Positions 31,601 through 39,352 of a stretch of DNA of 58,682 bases are shown here, piece after piece. The stretch lies in assembly GCA_964543235.1 (NCBI GenBank), contig CAZIXE010000022.1, positions 1-58,682 of the forward strand, given 5' to 3'. The DNA comes from JANMMJ01 sp964543235 (lineage in GTDB: Bacteria > Pseudomonadota > Alphaproteobacteria > Rhizobiales > Aestuariivirgaceae). The notes beneath the pieces were generated by a model. It did not search any database. It had not been told where the DNA came from and saw nothing but the letters and a program-made list of their open reading frames with translations. A program made the translations under genes and the position numbers. Positions within the stretch are counted from its first letter, which is position 1. The number at the start of each line of letters is the position of its first letter.

Positions 31601-33038
31601 TGTCACCGCATCGCCTGAAGGTGTCTGGTCGCTGAAGCCGGAGGTGCCGCTGCCCGAAGGTGTGCATGACGTTGTCGTGGTGACCGAGGATGCCTATGGC
31701 AACCGCGCCTCCGATGCGACGGTGGGCGAGATCACCATCGACCTCACCGGCCCGGCACCGCCGACGATCGCGGCGCTGAGCGGCGACGACCCGCAGCCGG
31801 TCCTCGCCGGCACCATGGATCCCGAATCGAGGACCTTCGCTGTGGCCGTCGCCGGCAAGGTCTACACGCTTGGCCGTGATGCGGCGCTGTTGGTCGATGC
31901 CCGCGGCAACTGGAGCCTGAAACTCCCCGAAGCCCTGAAGCCCGGCCGCTACGACGTGATTGCCGTCGCCACCGATGCCAATGGCAATCGCAGTTCCGAC
32001 GACACCCGCGACGAGCTCGAAATCCTCGAGAAGAAGTCCGAGGCCGCGCCGGCACCGGGCATCGTGGCCCAGCCGCCCACCATTCAGGTGACGGCCGCCA
32101 CCGTCCCGCGGCCGGAGCTTGCCGGCACCTGGAGCGAAATGCCGGGAAGCAGCCTGGCTGTCACCCTGGCGGGCGAAACCTATCGGCTTGGCGAGGCAAC
32201 CGGCCTCGTGTCCGATGGCCAGGGCAACTGGCGGCTGCCGGTGCCGGTGCCGCTGCGCGATGGCACCTACGATGTCGAGGTCGTTTCGACGGGCGCCGAT
32301 GGCGCGGTGCTGCGCGATGCCACGGCCGGTGAGCTGACCGTCGACGCGATGGGTCCCGCATCGCCAACCGTGGGCCTTTTTTCCGGCGAGAAGAGCCCTG
32401 AACGGATCACCGGCACCTGGGCCGAGGGCGATGCGCAGACCCTGTCGGTGACTGTGGCCGGCAGCACCCACACGCTCGGCACGGCACCGTCGCTGACAAC
32501 GGACGGCAAGGGCAACTGGGCGCTGGTGCTTGACGCGCCGCTGCCGCCGGGCAGCTACGATGTCGTTGCTGTCAATGCCGATGCGCGTGGCCGCACGGCG
32601 GCCGATCAGACCAGATTCGAGATCCTCGTGAAGGAACTGGTCATGGCCCAGCCCGTCCCCGCGCCGATGCCCGGCCGCGACTGCAATGCCGAGCTGGCGC
32701 AGCTGTTGATACTCAGGCCGATCACCTTCGAGACTGCCAGGGCGCGCATCAGGCCGGAAGCCGCGCCGGCCATTGCCGGCATTGCGCAGCTGATGAAGGA
32801 CTGCCCGCATCTGAAATTTACGGTCTCCGGCCACACCGATTCGCGCGCCTCGACGCCCTACAATCAGGCACTGAGCGAGCGCCGCGCCGTGGCGGTCCGC
32901 AAGGCGCTGATTGCGGCGGGTGTCGAGCCGGCGCGCCTGCAGGCCGTGGGTCTCGGCGAGCGGCAGCCGCTGGCGTCCAATGGCACCGCCGAAGGCCGCG
33001 CTCTCAACCGCCGCATCGAGATCACCGCCATCAATTGA
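28602..33038 (+). CDS. Giant envelope protein: TM anchor, BON-like domain, 13 Ig-like repeats, OmpA domain
   Basis: 1478 residues. A basic start and one transmembrane helix (about 8-27) anchor it in the inner membrane. Residues about 31-96 look like a BON domain (AVDGRDAVVSGEGPTDAAL, then YGIRRVDATG). From about 105 to 1345 there are 13 repeats of about 95 residues with the pattern P-x-x-x-G-T-W ... SLxVTVAGxxYxLG ... G-x-W-x-L-x-x-P-x-x-L-x-x-G-x-YDVxVxxxDAxGN, which are Ig-like/cadherin-type beta sandwiches. Residues 1374-1478 are an OmpA peptidoglycan-binding domain with the FTVSGHTDSR...NRRIEI pattern. It would bridge inner membrane and wall. Two small genes follow closely. Very long antisense frames here are artefacts of composition. 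Confidence 0.88.
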   Translation: MGVRPQKWIVPGILGAGLPFLGAWWFGAPGLDQRLEEAARASLAAVGAGWAEVAVDGRDAVVSGEGPTDAALAAAREALATTYGIRRVDATGLSLAPPLAPPAIASLVTADPAAPITGTWPEAAGAGLSVTLGAQTFVLGTDPGLTSDGRGNWSLVPPEGLPDGAMDVSAEVVDRFKRVARADWPGQYVLDRAPPATPTIDSFVGQRPPGALAGTWAEGDATSLKVTFGGRTYVLGADPELATKDRKWSLALPADLPDGQYPAKVETADAAGNAATAENAAAILVDGVSPAPPGVVEMVATAPVARLAGTWDEAGASRLTVTVDGHSYERGTFMGLRSAGKGKWVLDLPQPLGEGSHAVVVANADAAGNVAMARFARAIIVDSKPSATPTVDQVMAAAPVTVLTGTWDDADATSLKVTAGGSTYQKGVYNGLTVSPGGKWRLALAAPLGEGRHTVAIETADAAGNISSSINPGAITVDLTPPAAPTVSPVLSAAPVARLAGTFDRKDSATLEISVAGRTYVSGTFLGLRTGNETWTLDLPEPLDEGRHDVVLTAADAAGNTVTTTAAAAVTVDRTPPAPPAVDALSTDAPLREITGTWDSTDARSLRVTVAGSTYEHRVYMGLTTAGNAWALALPAPLGTGTYDVSVETADATGNVSRSERSNAIVVAITSAVPTVTALVTANPAPEIGGTIDRKAQSFAVSVAGKVYASGKDAALTRDADGNWKLVPPEPLPDGTHDVVVVATDVMGERSSDRTLNELVIDTKAPAPPTVDRLAGNNPQPRLGGTLAADAATLAVALNGKFYVLGKDPGLERLGETLWTLTPESPLPEGVFDVVVVTADSLGNRSSDETVGELTIDLTGPAAPAVNAQAGNNPAPVITGTVPPDIGSFAVAIGGKVYTLGTDAALAVDGTGNWSLKLPEALKDGIYDVVAVASDTYGNRSSDTTVGEVTIDTVPPDPPTVDRIAGNDPQLAINGTWAKDARRLTIAVAGKVYVLGTDAGVTASPEGVWSLKPEVPLPEGVHDVVVVTEDAYGNRASDATVGEITIDLTGPAPPTIAALSGDDPQPVLAGTMDPESRTFAVAVAGKVYTLGRDAALLVDARGNWSLKLPEALKPGRYDVIAVATDANGNRSSDDTRDELEILEKKSEAAPAPGIVAQPPTIQVTAATVPRPELAGTWSEMPGSSLAVTLAGETYRLGEATGLVSDGQGNWRLPVPVPLRDGTYDVEVVSTGADGAVLRDATAGELTVDAMGPASPTVGLFSGEKSPERITGTWAEGDAQTLSVTVAGSTHTLGTAPSLTTDGKGNWALVLDAPLPPGSYDVVAVNADARGRTAADQTRFEILVKELVMAQPVPAPMPGRDCNAELAQLLILRPITFETARARIRPEAAPAIAGIAQLMKDCPHLKFTVSGHTDSRASTPYNQALSERRAVAVRKALIAAGVEPARLQAVGLGERQPLASNGTAEGRALNRRIEITAIN

Positions 33039-33054
33039 GCAGGGGGCTAAGCCG

Positions 33055-33183
33055 ATGATGGAGTTCTGGAATTTCAAGGACACCGGGATTATCCTCGGTC
33101 ACCACTGGCCGTGGCTGCTGCTGGCGCTGGTGCTGGGCGTGGCGGTGGGCTGGTGGACCTACGGCAATGGCCGCGGGCGCTGA
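33055..33183 (+). CDS. Small single-helix membrane protein in the Ig/OmpA operon
   Basis: 42 residues: a short aromatic N-terminus (EFWNFKDTGIILGHH), one transmembrane helix (WPWLLLALVLGVAVGWW) and a Gly/Arg tail. AGGGGG lies ahead of two consecutive ATG codons (33055 and 33058). It lies 16 bp after the giant gene and 15 bp before the next, so the three form one operon. No family is recognised. Confidence 0.65.
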   Translation: MMEFWNFKDTGIILGHHWPWLLLALVLGVAVGWWTYGNGRGR

Positions 33184-33198
33184 CAGGGAAGCTGGCGC

Positions 33199-33792
33199 AT
33201 GACACACTATCTGATCGAACTGTTCCTCTGGGTGCTGCTGGCCTTCGTTGTCGGCTGCATCCTGGGCTGGCTCCTGCGCAGCCGGTTTGCCCGCCGGCAG
33301 GCGGTGGGAACGCGGCGCGTCGCCCGCCCCGCGCCGCTGCCGCCGGGGCCCATTCCGGCCCCGCTGGCGACGCCATCGGCACCGCCGGCGGCCCTTTCGA
33401 CCCCGCCGGTTGCCGGCAGTGATGCGCCAGCGCCAACGCCTCCGGCGCCCGTTATGGGGCGGCCGGAACGGCCCAAGGGCATCGCCAGGGCGCGCGGCGG
33501 CAAGCCCGACAAGCTGCAGCGCATCTCCGGGATCGGACCCAAGAACGAACGTGTTCTTCACAATCTTGGGTTTTATCATTTCGATCAGATTGCCGCATGG
33601 TCAGCGGAGCAGATTGCCTGGGTTGACGACCACCTGAAGTTTAACGGGCGCATCGTCCGCGAGGCCTGGGTCGAGCAGGCGAAACTGCTCGCGGAGGGCA
33701 GGGAGGAGGAGTTCGCCCGCCTCTATGGCACGGGCGGCCTGCGCGACCGCTCGGGCGAGCGGAAGTCGGGCGAACGCACCCGCCGCAGCTGA
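33199..33792 (+). CDS. Membrane-anchored helix-hairpin-helix protein
   Basis: 197 residues. One N-terminal transmembrane helix (about 5-25), a basic patch, a long Pro/Ala linker (about 45-95), then a helix-hairpin-helix-like domain (LQRISGIGPKNERVLHNLGF, FDQIAAWSAEQIAWVDDHL, FNGRIVREAWVEQAKLLA) and a charged tail. The same domain occurs at the C-terminus of some Rhizobiales NuoE proteins and in DUF4332-like proteins. It could bind nucleic acid or protein at the membrane. AGGGAAG precedes the ATG. Last gene of the Ig/OmpA operon; a palindromic repeat follows. Confidence 0.8.
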   Translation: MTHYLIELFLWVLLAFVVGCILGWLLRSRFARRQAVGTRRVARPAPLPPGPIPAPLATPSAPPAALSTPPVAGSDAPAPTPPAPVMGRPERPKGIARARGGKPDKLQRISGIGPKNERVLHNLGFYHFDQIAAWSAEQIAWVDDHLKFNGRIVREAWVEQAKLLAEGREEEFARLYGTGGLRDRSGERKSGERTRRS

Positions 33793-33830
33793 GCTTTGGA
33801 GCGGAATGAAGATTGGCAGAATCGCTCCCC

Positions 33831-33903
33831 AACTCTCTCCATGGCAGGCCTTGAGCCTGCCATCCAGTCTGGATGGCCGCCTCAGGGGCGGCCATGGAGA
33901 GTT
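33831..33903. repeat. Branched palindromic (REP-like) intergenic element
   Basis: An outer inverted repeat (AACTCTCTCCATGG / CCATGGAGAGTT, one 2-base bulge) encloses three overlapping palindromes: ATGGCAGGC/GCCTGCCAT (33841-33863), CCATCCAG/CTGGATGG (33860-33876) and ATGGCCGCC/GGCGGCCAT (33873-33895). In translation it gives MAGLEPAIQSGWP on one strand and LDGRLKAC on the other, the hallmark of dispersed palindromic repeats known from Rhizobiales genomes. I see only one copy in this window. It follows the helix-hairpin-helix gene by 38 bases. Confidence 0.75.
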
Positions 33904-33989
33904 TGCGATAGTTCCACCGAAGATCATGCAGCTCTAGCCACCAATGCCCGCCACCGGGCCGTTGCCTGGCACTCGGCGTAAATTGCCGC

Positions 33990-34018
33990 TTGATCTTGTT
34001 CCTGTTATGTTCTATACT
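33990..34018 (+). promoter_or_regulatory. Promoter of the SOS-box gene
   Basis: TTGATC (33990-33995), a 17-bp spacer and TATACT (34013-34018) form a near-consensus promoter. The predicted start of transcription is at or next to the ATG at 34025. Confidence 0.65.
33998..34012 (+). promoter_or_regulatory. LexA (SOS) box, alphaproteobacterial type
   Basis: GTTCCTGTTATGTTC is an exact GTTC-N7-GTTC direct repeat, the alphaproteobacterial LexA operator. It fills the spacer between the -35 and -10 hexamers, where bound LexA would block RNA polymerase. Confidence 0.65.
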
Positions 34019-34024
34019 GGTTGT

Positions 34025-34720
34025 ATGGACTGGGCCCTGGCCATCGAACGCAACCGCCAACCGCTGCTGCGCATTGTTGCGACGCTGTTCGCCATGATCG
34101 GCCTTGCCGAAGGCGGGACCGTCGCGCGCCTGTCCAGACCGCTTCACCGCGCGGTGCTGGGCGTGCTGCGGCCGGCCGAAGCGGCCGTGCGGCGTCTCAT
34201 CATCATTGCGGCGCAGGGGATGGTGGTGAAGCCGTACCGGCTGCGCCCCGCCCCCGCCGGGCTCAGCCTTGCCGGCAAGGGGCAGGGCGGCATGGCGTTC
34301 CGTTTGTTCGATCCGCGCCGCCGCCGCGACGGCGTCACTGGCTTCCGCCGCACCAGGGGCCCCGGGATCGGACCCCGCATCCGCGTGATCGGCAGTGATT
34401 TCGATCCGCGCATTCCGCCATTCCTGCGGCCCGGCTACGTGCCACCCGCGGCCCCGCCGCCGGACAATACCGTCAACGCGGTGCCGTTGTGCCGCCGTCT
34501 CGCCGCGATCAAGGCGGCGCTCGAAGACCTGCCGCGCCAGGCCCGGCGCTATGTCCGCTGGCGGGCGAGGCCCGGCACGGCGCGCCGCCCCGAACCTGCC
34601 TCGGCCCTGCGCCCGGGGTCACCGCCGGGCTCACGCAAGAACGCGGACCATGAAGTGCAGGCGATCCTCGCCGAATGCCATGGGCTGGCCCTGGCCGTCG
34701 CCGGTCCTGATACCTCGTGA
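34025..34720 (+). CDS. Unknown protein, predicted SOS-regulated and leaderless
   Basis: 231 residues. The N-terminal part (about 1-65) is helical with a hydrophobic stretch (LLRIVATLFAMIGLAEGG) and a second one near 52-70 (VRRLIIIAAQGMVV). The rest is very rich in Arg and Pro, with FDPRIPPFLRPGYVPPAAPP and an Arg-rich segment, and ends in a helix (DHEVQAILAECHGLALAVAG). No family is recognised. There is no Shine-Dalgarno; the ATG lies 7 bases after the -10 box, so the mRNA is probably leaderless. The promoter contains a LexA box. The frame extends upstream to 33944 but that would cross the promoter and part of the repeat region. Confidence 0.7.
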   Translation: MDWALAIERNRQPLLRIVATLFAMIGLAEGGTVARLSRPLHRAVLGVLRPAEAAVRRLIIIAAQGMVVKPYRLRPAPAGLSLAGKGQGGMAFRLFDPRRRRDGVTGFRRTRGPGIGPRIRVIGSDFDPRIPPFLRPGYVPPAAPPPDNTVNAVPLCRRLAAIKAALEDLPRQARRYVRWRARPGTARRPEPASALRPGSPPGSRKNADHEVQAILAECHGLALAVAGPDTS

Positions 34721-34800
34721 GCCAATTCACCGCCGGCAACGCAATGCGCTGACCGCCCGGCGCCCCCGGGCTGGCCAGTCGGGAACGCGCGGGTCGTCTT

Positions 34801-35673
34801 TCAGCCGGCTGCGTCCACCCGCTCCAGCCAGCGCAGGATGGCGGCCGTCGCTTCCGGTTCATCGAGCAGGGGAACATGGCCGCGGTCGCGCACTGTGACG
34901 GCCTCCAGTGCCGGATGGCGCCGCGCCATCTCCTGCACGATGCGGTTGCTCAGCAGATCCGAATGTTCCCCCCTCAGCACGCTGACCGGCCGGTCGGCCA
35001 GCAGCTCGAACAACGGCCACAGGGCCGGAACCTTGCCCGCCGCGATGTCCTCCGCCGGCGGCAGCGTGCGGCCCAGCCGCGGATCGAAGTCGCTCACCGG
35101 CCGGCCGCCTTCATCGCGGTAGACGGCCCGCGCCATCTGCAGCCATTGCCGGTCGGTGAGCGTGTCATAGCCGGGATTGGTGGCTTTCAGCATGGCGACG
35201 GCGTCGTCCCACCCGGCAACATTGCCGCGTTGGTCGATGCTCTGCCGGATCCGCATCAGCCCCGCGGCCTCGATCTCCGGACCGATATCGTTGAACAGTA
35301 CGCCGGCGATCCGTTCCCCGGCCTTTGCCGCCATGACCATGGCCACGATACCGCCCCGCGACGTCCCGAGAATGGCCGCCTTCGCCACATTGAGATGCTG
35401 CAGCAGCCGCAACGCGTCATCGGCCTCGATTTCCGGGCGGTAGGTTGTCCAGTCTTCGGCGCGATCCGACCGGCCGCGGCCGCGGTAGTCGAGCGTGATC
35501 ACCCGCCGCTGCCGGGCAAGCTGCGGAACGGCCGGCTCGAAATCCCTGCTGTTGCGCGTCAGCCCCGCCAGGCACAAGACCGGGATGCGGGCCGTGCCGG
35601 CCTGATGATAGTCGCGCGCGAACAGCCGCAGTCCGTCACCGGCCTGAAACCAGACATCGCTGTAAGCCGCCAT
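34801..35673 (-). CDS. Alpha/beta-hydrolase
   Basis: 290 residues of the alpha/beta-hydrolase fold. The oxyanion-hole strand is LCLAGLTRNSRDF, the DYRGRGRSD motif follows, the nucleophile elbow is GTSRGG (Ser), and the late histidine is in DRGHVPLLDEPEA. The acid is probably in the SVLRGEHSDLL segment. Likely an esterase or related hydrolase of the cytoplasm; the substrate is unknown. It begins 4 bases after the stop of the lytic transglycosylase gene and so is the second gene of that operon. Confidence 0.87.
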   Translation of the reverse strand: MAAYSDVWFQAGDGLRLFARDYHQAGTARIPVLCLAGLTRNSRDFEPAVPQLARQRRVITLDYRGRGRSDRAEDWTTYRPEIEADDALRLLQHLNVAKAAILGTSRGGIVAMVMAAKAGERIAGVLFNDIGPEIEAAGLMRIRQSIDQRGNVAGWDDAVAMLKATNPGYDTLTDRQWLQMARAVYRDEGGRPVSDFDPRLGRTLPPAEDIAAGKVPALWPLFELLADRPVSVLRGEHSDLLSNRIVQEMARRHPALEAVTVRDRGHVPLLDEPEATAAILRWLERVDAAG

Positions 35674-35677
35674 CGGC

Positions 35678-37786
35678 TCAGTCGCAGTTGCTGATCAGCC
35701 CGGCGATACTGGCGGCGCTGGCCGCGCAGGTGATTGTTTCCGGTGAACTGGTGCTGGCCGTCGACATCGCCGTCGTTCCGCCCCGCTTCAGATCGGCCGA
35801 CATCGCCTGCATCGAGTCGGGCTCGAGCCGTGTGCGATAGACATGCACATTCTGCAGGACCTTCTGCACATACTGGCGCGTCTCCTGGATCGGTATGGAT
35901 TCGACCCAGTCGATGGCATCGACGCTGCTGCTGCGCGGATCGCCATAGGCGGCAATCCACTCGCGCGCCCGGCGCGGCCCGGCATTGTAGGCGACCAGCG
36001 TCAGGATATATGAGCCCCGGTATTCGGCGATGAGATCGCCGAGATGGGCGGCGCCCAGCTTGACATTGTAGGCGGGGTCATCGGTGAGCTTGCCGGCGCT
36101 ATAGGGGACGCGGTACTGCTTGGCCACCAGCTTTGCCGTTCCCGGCATCAGCTGCATCAGGCCCAGCGCCCCCGCCTTGCTGCCGGCTTTGGCATTGAAC
36201 TCGCTTTCCTGCCGCGACAGGCCATAGACCATCGCCTTCTCGACCGGCGGGCCGATCCTGCTCCAGCTCGGCAGGGCCTTGGTGGGATAGCCCCAGTGAT
36301 CGATGTCGATCCCCTTCTGGCCGGCGAGCTTGGCCAGCCGGAGTGCCAGCGTCGCCCCGCCCGCCTCGTGCGCGATACTGGCGGCGGCATTCATCTCGTC
36401 AACCGTCTTGAACCGCGACGACATCGCCCACAGAAACATGTTGAGATCGGCACTGCGGCCGGCGCGGGCGGTCATCTGGAACGCCCGCACCACCTCGTCA
36501 TTCTCCACCCGCGCCAGCGCTGCGGCGCTGGGCTTGCCGCCGGTGATGGGGATCGGCTTGCGCGCCAGGCCGAGCTGCTCGCGCGCCAGCTGGCCATAGA
36601 AGATCGTGTGATACTGCGCGGCCTCGCGATAGGCGCTCTTGGCGGCGGCCCCGTTGCCCAGCGCGGCATGGGCGCGCGCCGTCCAGTAGGCGGCCCGGGC
36701 CAGGTCGGTCCGGCTTTCCGCCTTGCGGTCGAGATTGCCGAAATGCCTGAGCGCCGTTGCCGGATCCTTGAGAAAACGCAGGGCGATCCAGCCGGCCAGG
36801 AACTCGCCTTCATTGTGGTATTCGCCGCTGGCGAAACCATGCGCACGCGCCAGCGCATAGGCGAGCTTCCAGCCATCGGGTCTGTCACGGTCGAGCGAGC
36901 GCCGCGCCATGATCCTGCGCTCGATCCACAGGGCCTCGCCGCCGCCCGTGACGGCATGGTCGGCCGGGATTTTGAGCAGGATGGCGCGTGCCTTGCTGTC
37001 GCGGTCGAGCTTGCGGTAGTAGCGCGCCAGCGCATACTGCATGGCGGGTTGCGCCCGCATGCTTGTCGACAGGCTGGAGTACAGCCTTTCGGCATCGCCG
37101 GTGCCGCGGATCAGCGCCTGTGCCGCTTTGGCCGCCGCCTGGAATTCGCCGGCGAGCTGTTTCGCCACGCGGATCGCCGCATTGGTCTCCTGGGCATAGA
37201 CCAGCACCCACATGCGGCGCTTGTAATCGTCTTTGGTCAGGACCCCGGCGAACTCGCTGGCGGCCGCCTTTTCGAGACTGGCATCGAGATCGCCGCTCAG
37301 CCAGGCATTCATGAGCGCCTTGCGCGCCCCGCTGCGGTCGCCATGATTGAGCCTGGCGCGCGTCAGGGCGAGCCAGCCCTCCGGCGTCATTGGCTGGCGT
37401 TCGGCAAAATGCGCGAGCACTGTCGCCGCCTCATTGCCGTTCGACCACAGCGCCCGCTCGGCATGCTTGGCCAGCGTTTCGGAAAGCGGCCAGCCGCGTG
37501 CGGCCGACAGGAACGCCATGATCCGGGCATAGCCCGCGTCCTTCCATGACGTCTTGAGGTAGATGAGCTCGACGAGCTTCTGCGCCGCCGGATCGCCGGA
37601 ACGCGCCGCCAGCTGTCCCGCTTCGGCGAAGCGGCCCTTGAAGGCGGCATCGGCGGCCTGTACGGCGAGTGAACTTACATTCGGCGCGGCGATCACCGGC
37701 GCGACGGCAATGCCCGGCACCAGAGCCGGCACCACGGTGGCAAGCATCGCGGCGACAGCGACGCGATAAACAACCCCACTTACCAT
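35678..37786 (-). CDS. Soluble lytic murein transglycosylase
   Basis: 702 residues with a signal peptide (VYRVAVAAMLATVVPALVPG, cleavage near AAP). A long all-helical superhelix (about 40-510) like that of Slt70 leads to the catalytic domain (about 520-660): YGLSRQESEFNAKAGSKAG with the catalytic Glu of SRQESEF, LGLMQLMPGTAKLVA, YNVKLGAAHLGDLI and LVAYNAGPRRAREW. It cleaves the MurNAc-GlcNAc bond of peptidoglycan giving 1,6-anhydro ends, in the periplasm. The Thr/Ser-rich tail has two cysteines. AGGGGATGG precedes the ATG. It is divergent from dapA and co-transcribed with the hydrolase. Confidence 0.93.
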   Translation of the reverse strand: MVSGVVYRVAVAAMLATVVPALVPGIAVAPVIAAPNVSSLAVQAADAAFKGRFAEAGQLAARSGDPAAQKLVELIYLKTSWKDAGYARIMAFLSAARGWPLSETLAKHAERALWSNGNEAATVLAHFAERQPMTPEGWLALTRARLNHGDRSGARKALMNAWLSGDLDASLEKAAASEFAGVLTKDDYKRRMWVLVYAQETNAAIRVAKQLAGEFQAAAKAAQALIRGTGDAERLYSSLSTSMRAQPAMQYALARYYRKLDRDSKARAILLKIPADHAVTGGGEALWIERRIMARRSLDRDRPDGWKLAYALARAHGFASGEYHNEGEFLAGWIALRFLKDPATALRHFGNLDRKAESRTDLARAAYWTARAHAALGNGAAAKSAYREAAQYHTIFYGQLAREQLGLARKPIPITGGKPSAAALARVENDEVVRAFQMTARAGRSADLNMFLWAMSSRFKTVDEMNAAASIAHEAGGATLALRLAKLAGQKGIDIDHWGYPTKALPSWSRIGPPVEKAMVYGLSRQESEFNAKAGSKAGALGLMQLMPGTAKLVAKQYRVPYSAGKLTDDPAYNVKLGAAHLGDLIAEYRGSYILTLVAYNAGPRRAREWIAAYGDPRSSSVDAIDWVESIPIQETRQYVQKVLQNVHVYRTRLEPDSMQAMSADLKRGGTTAMSTASTSSPETITCAASAASIAGLISNCD

Positions 37787-37968
37787 ACCATCCCCTGCAC
37801 CTGTGCAGCTGTCCGGCTCGCAGGCTCCATTCCGAATGCGGCCTCAATGAGGCCATCTGCTTGCCGCCTGGACAGCGAACGTTTATGGTGCCGCGCAACC
37901 CGCGCCCGGCACGTTCAGTTGAGGCTAGATGGCGCTGGTTATCAATTCCTTACTTTCAGGAGATTGCC

Positions 37969-38850
37969 GTGACGTTCCGTGGATCCTTCCCCGCCCTGAT
38001 TACGCCGATGAAGAATGGCCAGGTGGATGAAGCGGCGTTCCGCAAATTCGTCGCCTGGCAGATCAAGGAAGGCAGCCACGGCCTCGTGCCCGTCGGCACC
38101 ACCGGCGAATCCCCGACGGTGACACCTGAGGAGCACAAGCGCCTGATCGAGATCTGCATCGAGGAGGCGCGCGGCAAGGTGCCCGTCATTGCCGGCACCG
38201 GCTCCAACAGCACCGCCGAGGCCATCGAATACACCGAATTTGCCAAGGCGGCCGGTGCCGATGCCGCACTCGTCGTCTGCCCTTATTACAACAAGCCGAC
38301 CCAGGAGGGGCTCTACGCCCACTTCAAGGCCATTGCCGATGCCGTCGACATCCCGATCTTCGTCTACAACGTGCCGGGCCGCACCGTCGCCAACATTTCT
38401 CCGGAAACTCTGGCGCGCCTGGCCCGCGACTGCCCCAACATCATCGGCACCAAGGACGCTTCCGCCGACCTGACGCGGCCATCGCGCCAGCGCCTGCTGT
38501 CGGGCGACAGGTTCATCCAGCTCTCCGGCGAGGATGGCACCGCGCTGGCCTTCAACGCCCATGGCGGGGTGGGGTGCATTTCGGTCACAGCCAATGTGGC
38601 GCCACGCCTGTGCAGCGAGTTCCAGGAGGCGACGCTGCGCGGCGACTACACCGTGGCCCTCAGGCTCCAGGACCGGCTCATGCCGCTCCATATTGCTCTG
38701 TTCGTCGAAACCAGTCCCGCCCCCGTGAAATACGCCGTGAGCCTGCTTGGCCATTGCCAGCCCGATCTGCGCCTGCCGCTCGTCCCGTGCTCGGACAGCA
38801 CCAAGCGGCAGGTGCGCGATGCCATGGTGCATGCCGGACTGCTGAACTGA
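37969..38850 (+). CDS. dapA: 4-hydroxy-tetrahydrodipicolinate synthase
   Basis: 293 residues. Catalytic residues align with the family: Thr44-Thr45 in PVGTTGES, Tyr133 and Arg138 in YNVPGRT, and the Schiff-base Lys162 in GTKDAS. It condenses pyruvate with aspartate semialdehyde in lysine and diaminopimelate synthesis, in the cytoplasm. The start is a GTG at 37969 with CAGGAG 6 bases upstream; the reading frame is open 300 bases earlier, across the divergent promoter region, which is not used. smpB follows after a single base. Confidence 0.96.
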   Translation: MTFRGSFPALITPMKNGQVDEAAFRKFVAWQIKEGSHGLVPVGTTGESPTVTPEEHKRLIEICIEEARGKVPVIAGTGSNSTAEAIEYTEFAKAAGADAALVVCPYYNKPTQEGLYAHFKAIADAVDIPIFVYNVPGRTVANISPETLARLARDCPNIIGTKDASADLTRPSRQRLLSGDRFIQLSGEDGTALAFNAHGGVGCISVTANVAPRLCSEFQEATLRGDYTVALRLQDRLMPLHIALFVETSPAPVKYAVSLLGHCQPDLRLPLVPCSDSTKRQVRDAMVHAGLLN

Positions 38851-38851
38851 G

Positions 38852-39349
38852 ATGTCGTCAAAGGCAGGCGGCGCCAAGGCGTCGCGCCAGGAAGCCGGAC
38901 GCAAGGTCGTGGCGGAGAACCGCCGCGCCCGCTTCGATTACGAGATTCTGCAGAACTTCGAGGCCGGCATCGAGCTGCGGGGGCCGGAAGTCAAGTCGCT
39001 GCGCGCCGGCCGCACCAACCTGGCCGAGGCCTACGCCGCCATGAAGGGCAGCGACCTCTATCTGCTCAACTGCAACATCCCAGAATATGTCCAGGCCAAC
39101 CGCTTCAATCATGAACCGAAGCGTCCGCGCCGGTTGCTGCTGCACCGCCGCGAGATCGACAAGCTGGCCCAGGGCGTGCTGCGCGAGGGCCTCACCATTG
39201 TGCCGCTGAAGATCTACTTCAATGATCGTGGCCGCGCCAAGGTCGACCTGGCGCTCGCCAAGGGCCGCAAGCTGCATGACAAGCGCGGGGCGATCAAGGA
39301 ACGCGACTGGAGCCGCGAGAAGTCGCGGCTGCTGCGCGAGCGCGGCTAG
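38852..39349 (+). CDS. smpB: SsrA-binding protein (trans-translation)
   Basis: 165 residues. The SmpB beta-barrel is clear: VAENRRARFDYEILQNFEAG, IELRGPEVKSLRAG, YLLNCNIPEY, RPRRLLLHRREI, and IVPLKIYFNDRGRAKVDLALAKGRKLHDKR followed by the basic tail RDWSREKSRLLRERG that enters the ribosomal decoding site. It delivers tmRNA to stalled ribosomes. The start is 1 base after the dapA stop, so the two genes are co-translated. The ssrA gene itself is not in this window. Confidence 0.97.
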   Translation: MSSKAGGAKASRQEAGRKVVAENRRARFDYEILQNFEAGIELRGPEVKSLRAGRTNLAEAYAAMKGSDLYLLNCNIPEYVQANRFNHEPKRPRRLLLHRREIDKLAQGVLREGLTIVPLKIYFNDRGRAKVDLALAKGRKLHDKRGAIKERDWSREKSRLLRERG

Positions 39350-39352
39350 GCA

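Noticed and set aside
30063..33083. A 1006-codon open frame antisense to the Ig/OmpA gene
   Set aside because: High-GC antisense shadow: no domain is recognisable, and the plus-strand frame has clear repeats, a BON-like and an OmpA domain.
33601..33981. Several short frames giving MAGLEPAIQ- and LDGRLKA-type peptides
   Set aside because: They are translations of the palindromic repeat, a common false annotation in Rhizobiales.
36044..37549. A 501-codon plus-strand frame within the lytic transglycosylase gene
   Set aside because: Antisense to a well-defined Slt protein; composition-driven, with no recognisable motifs.
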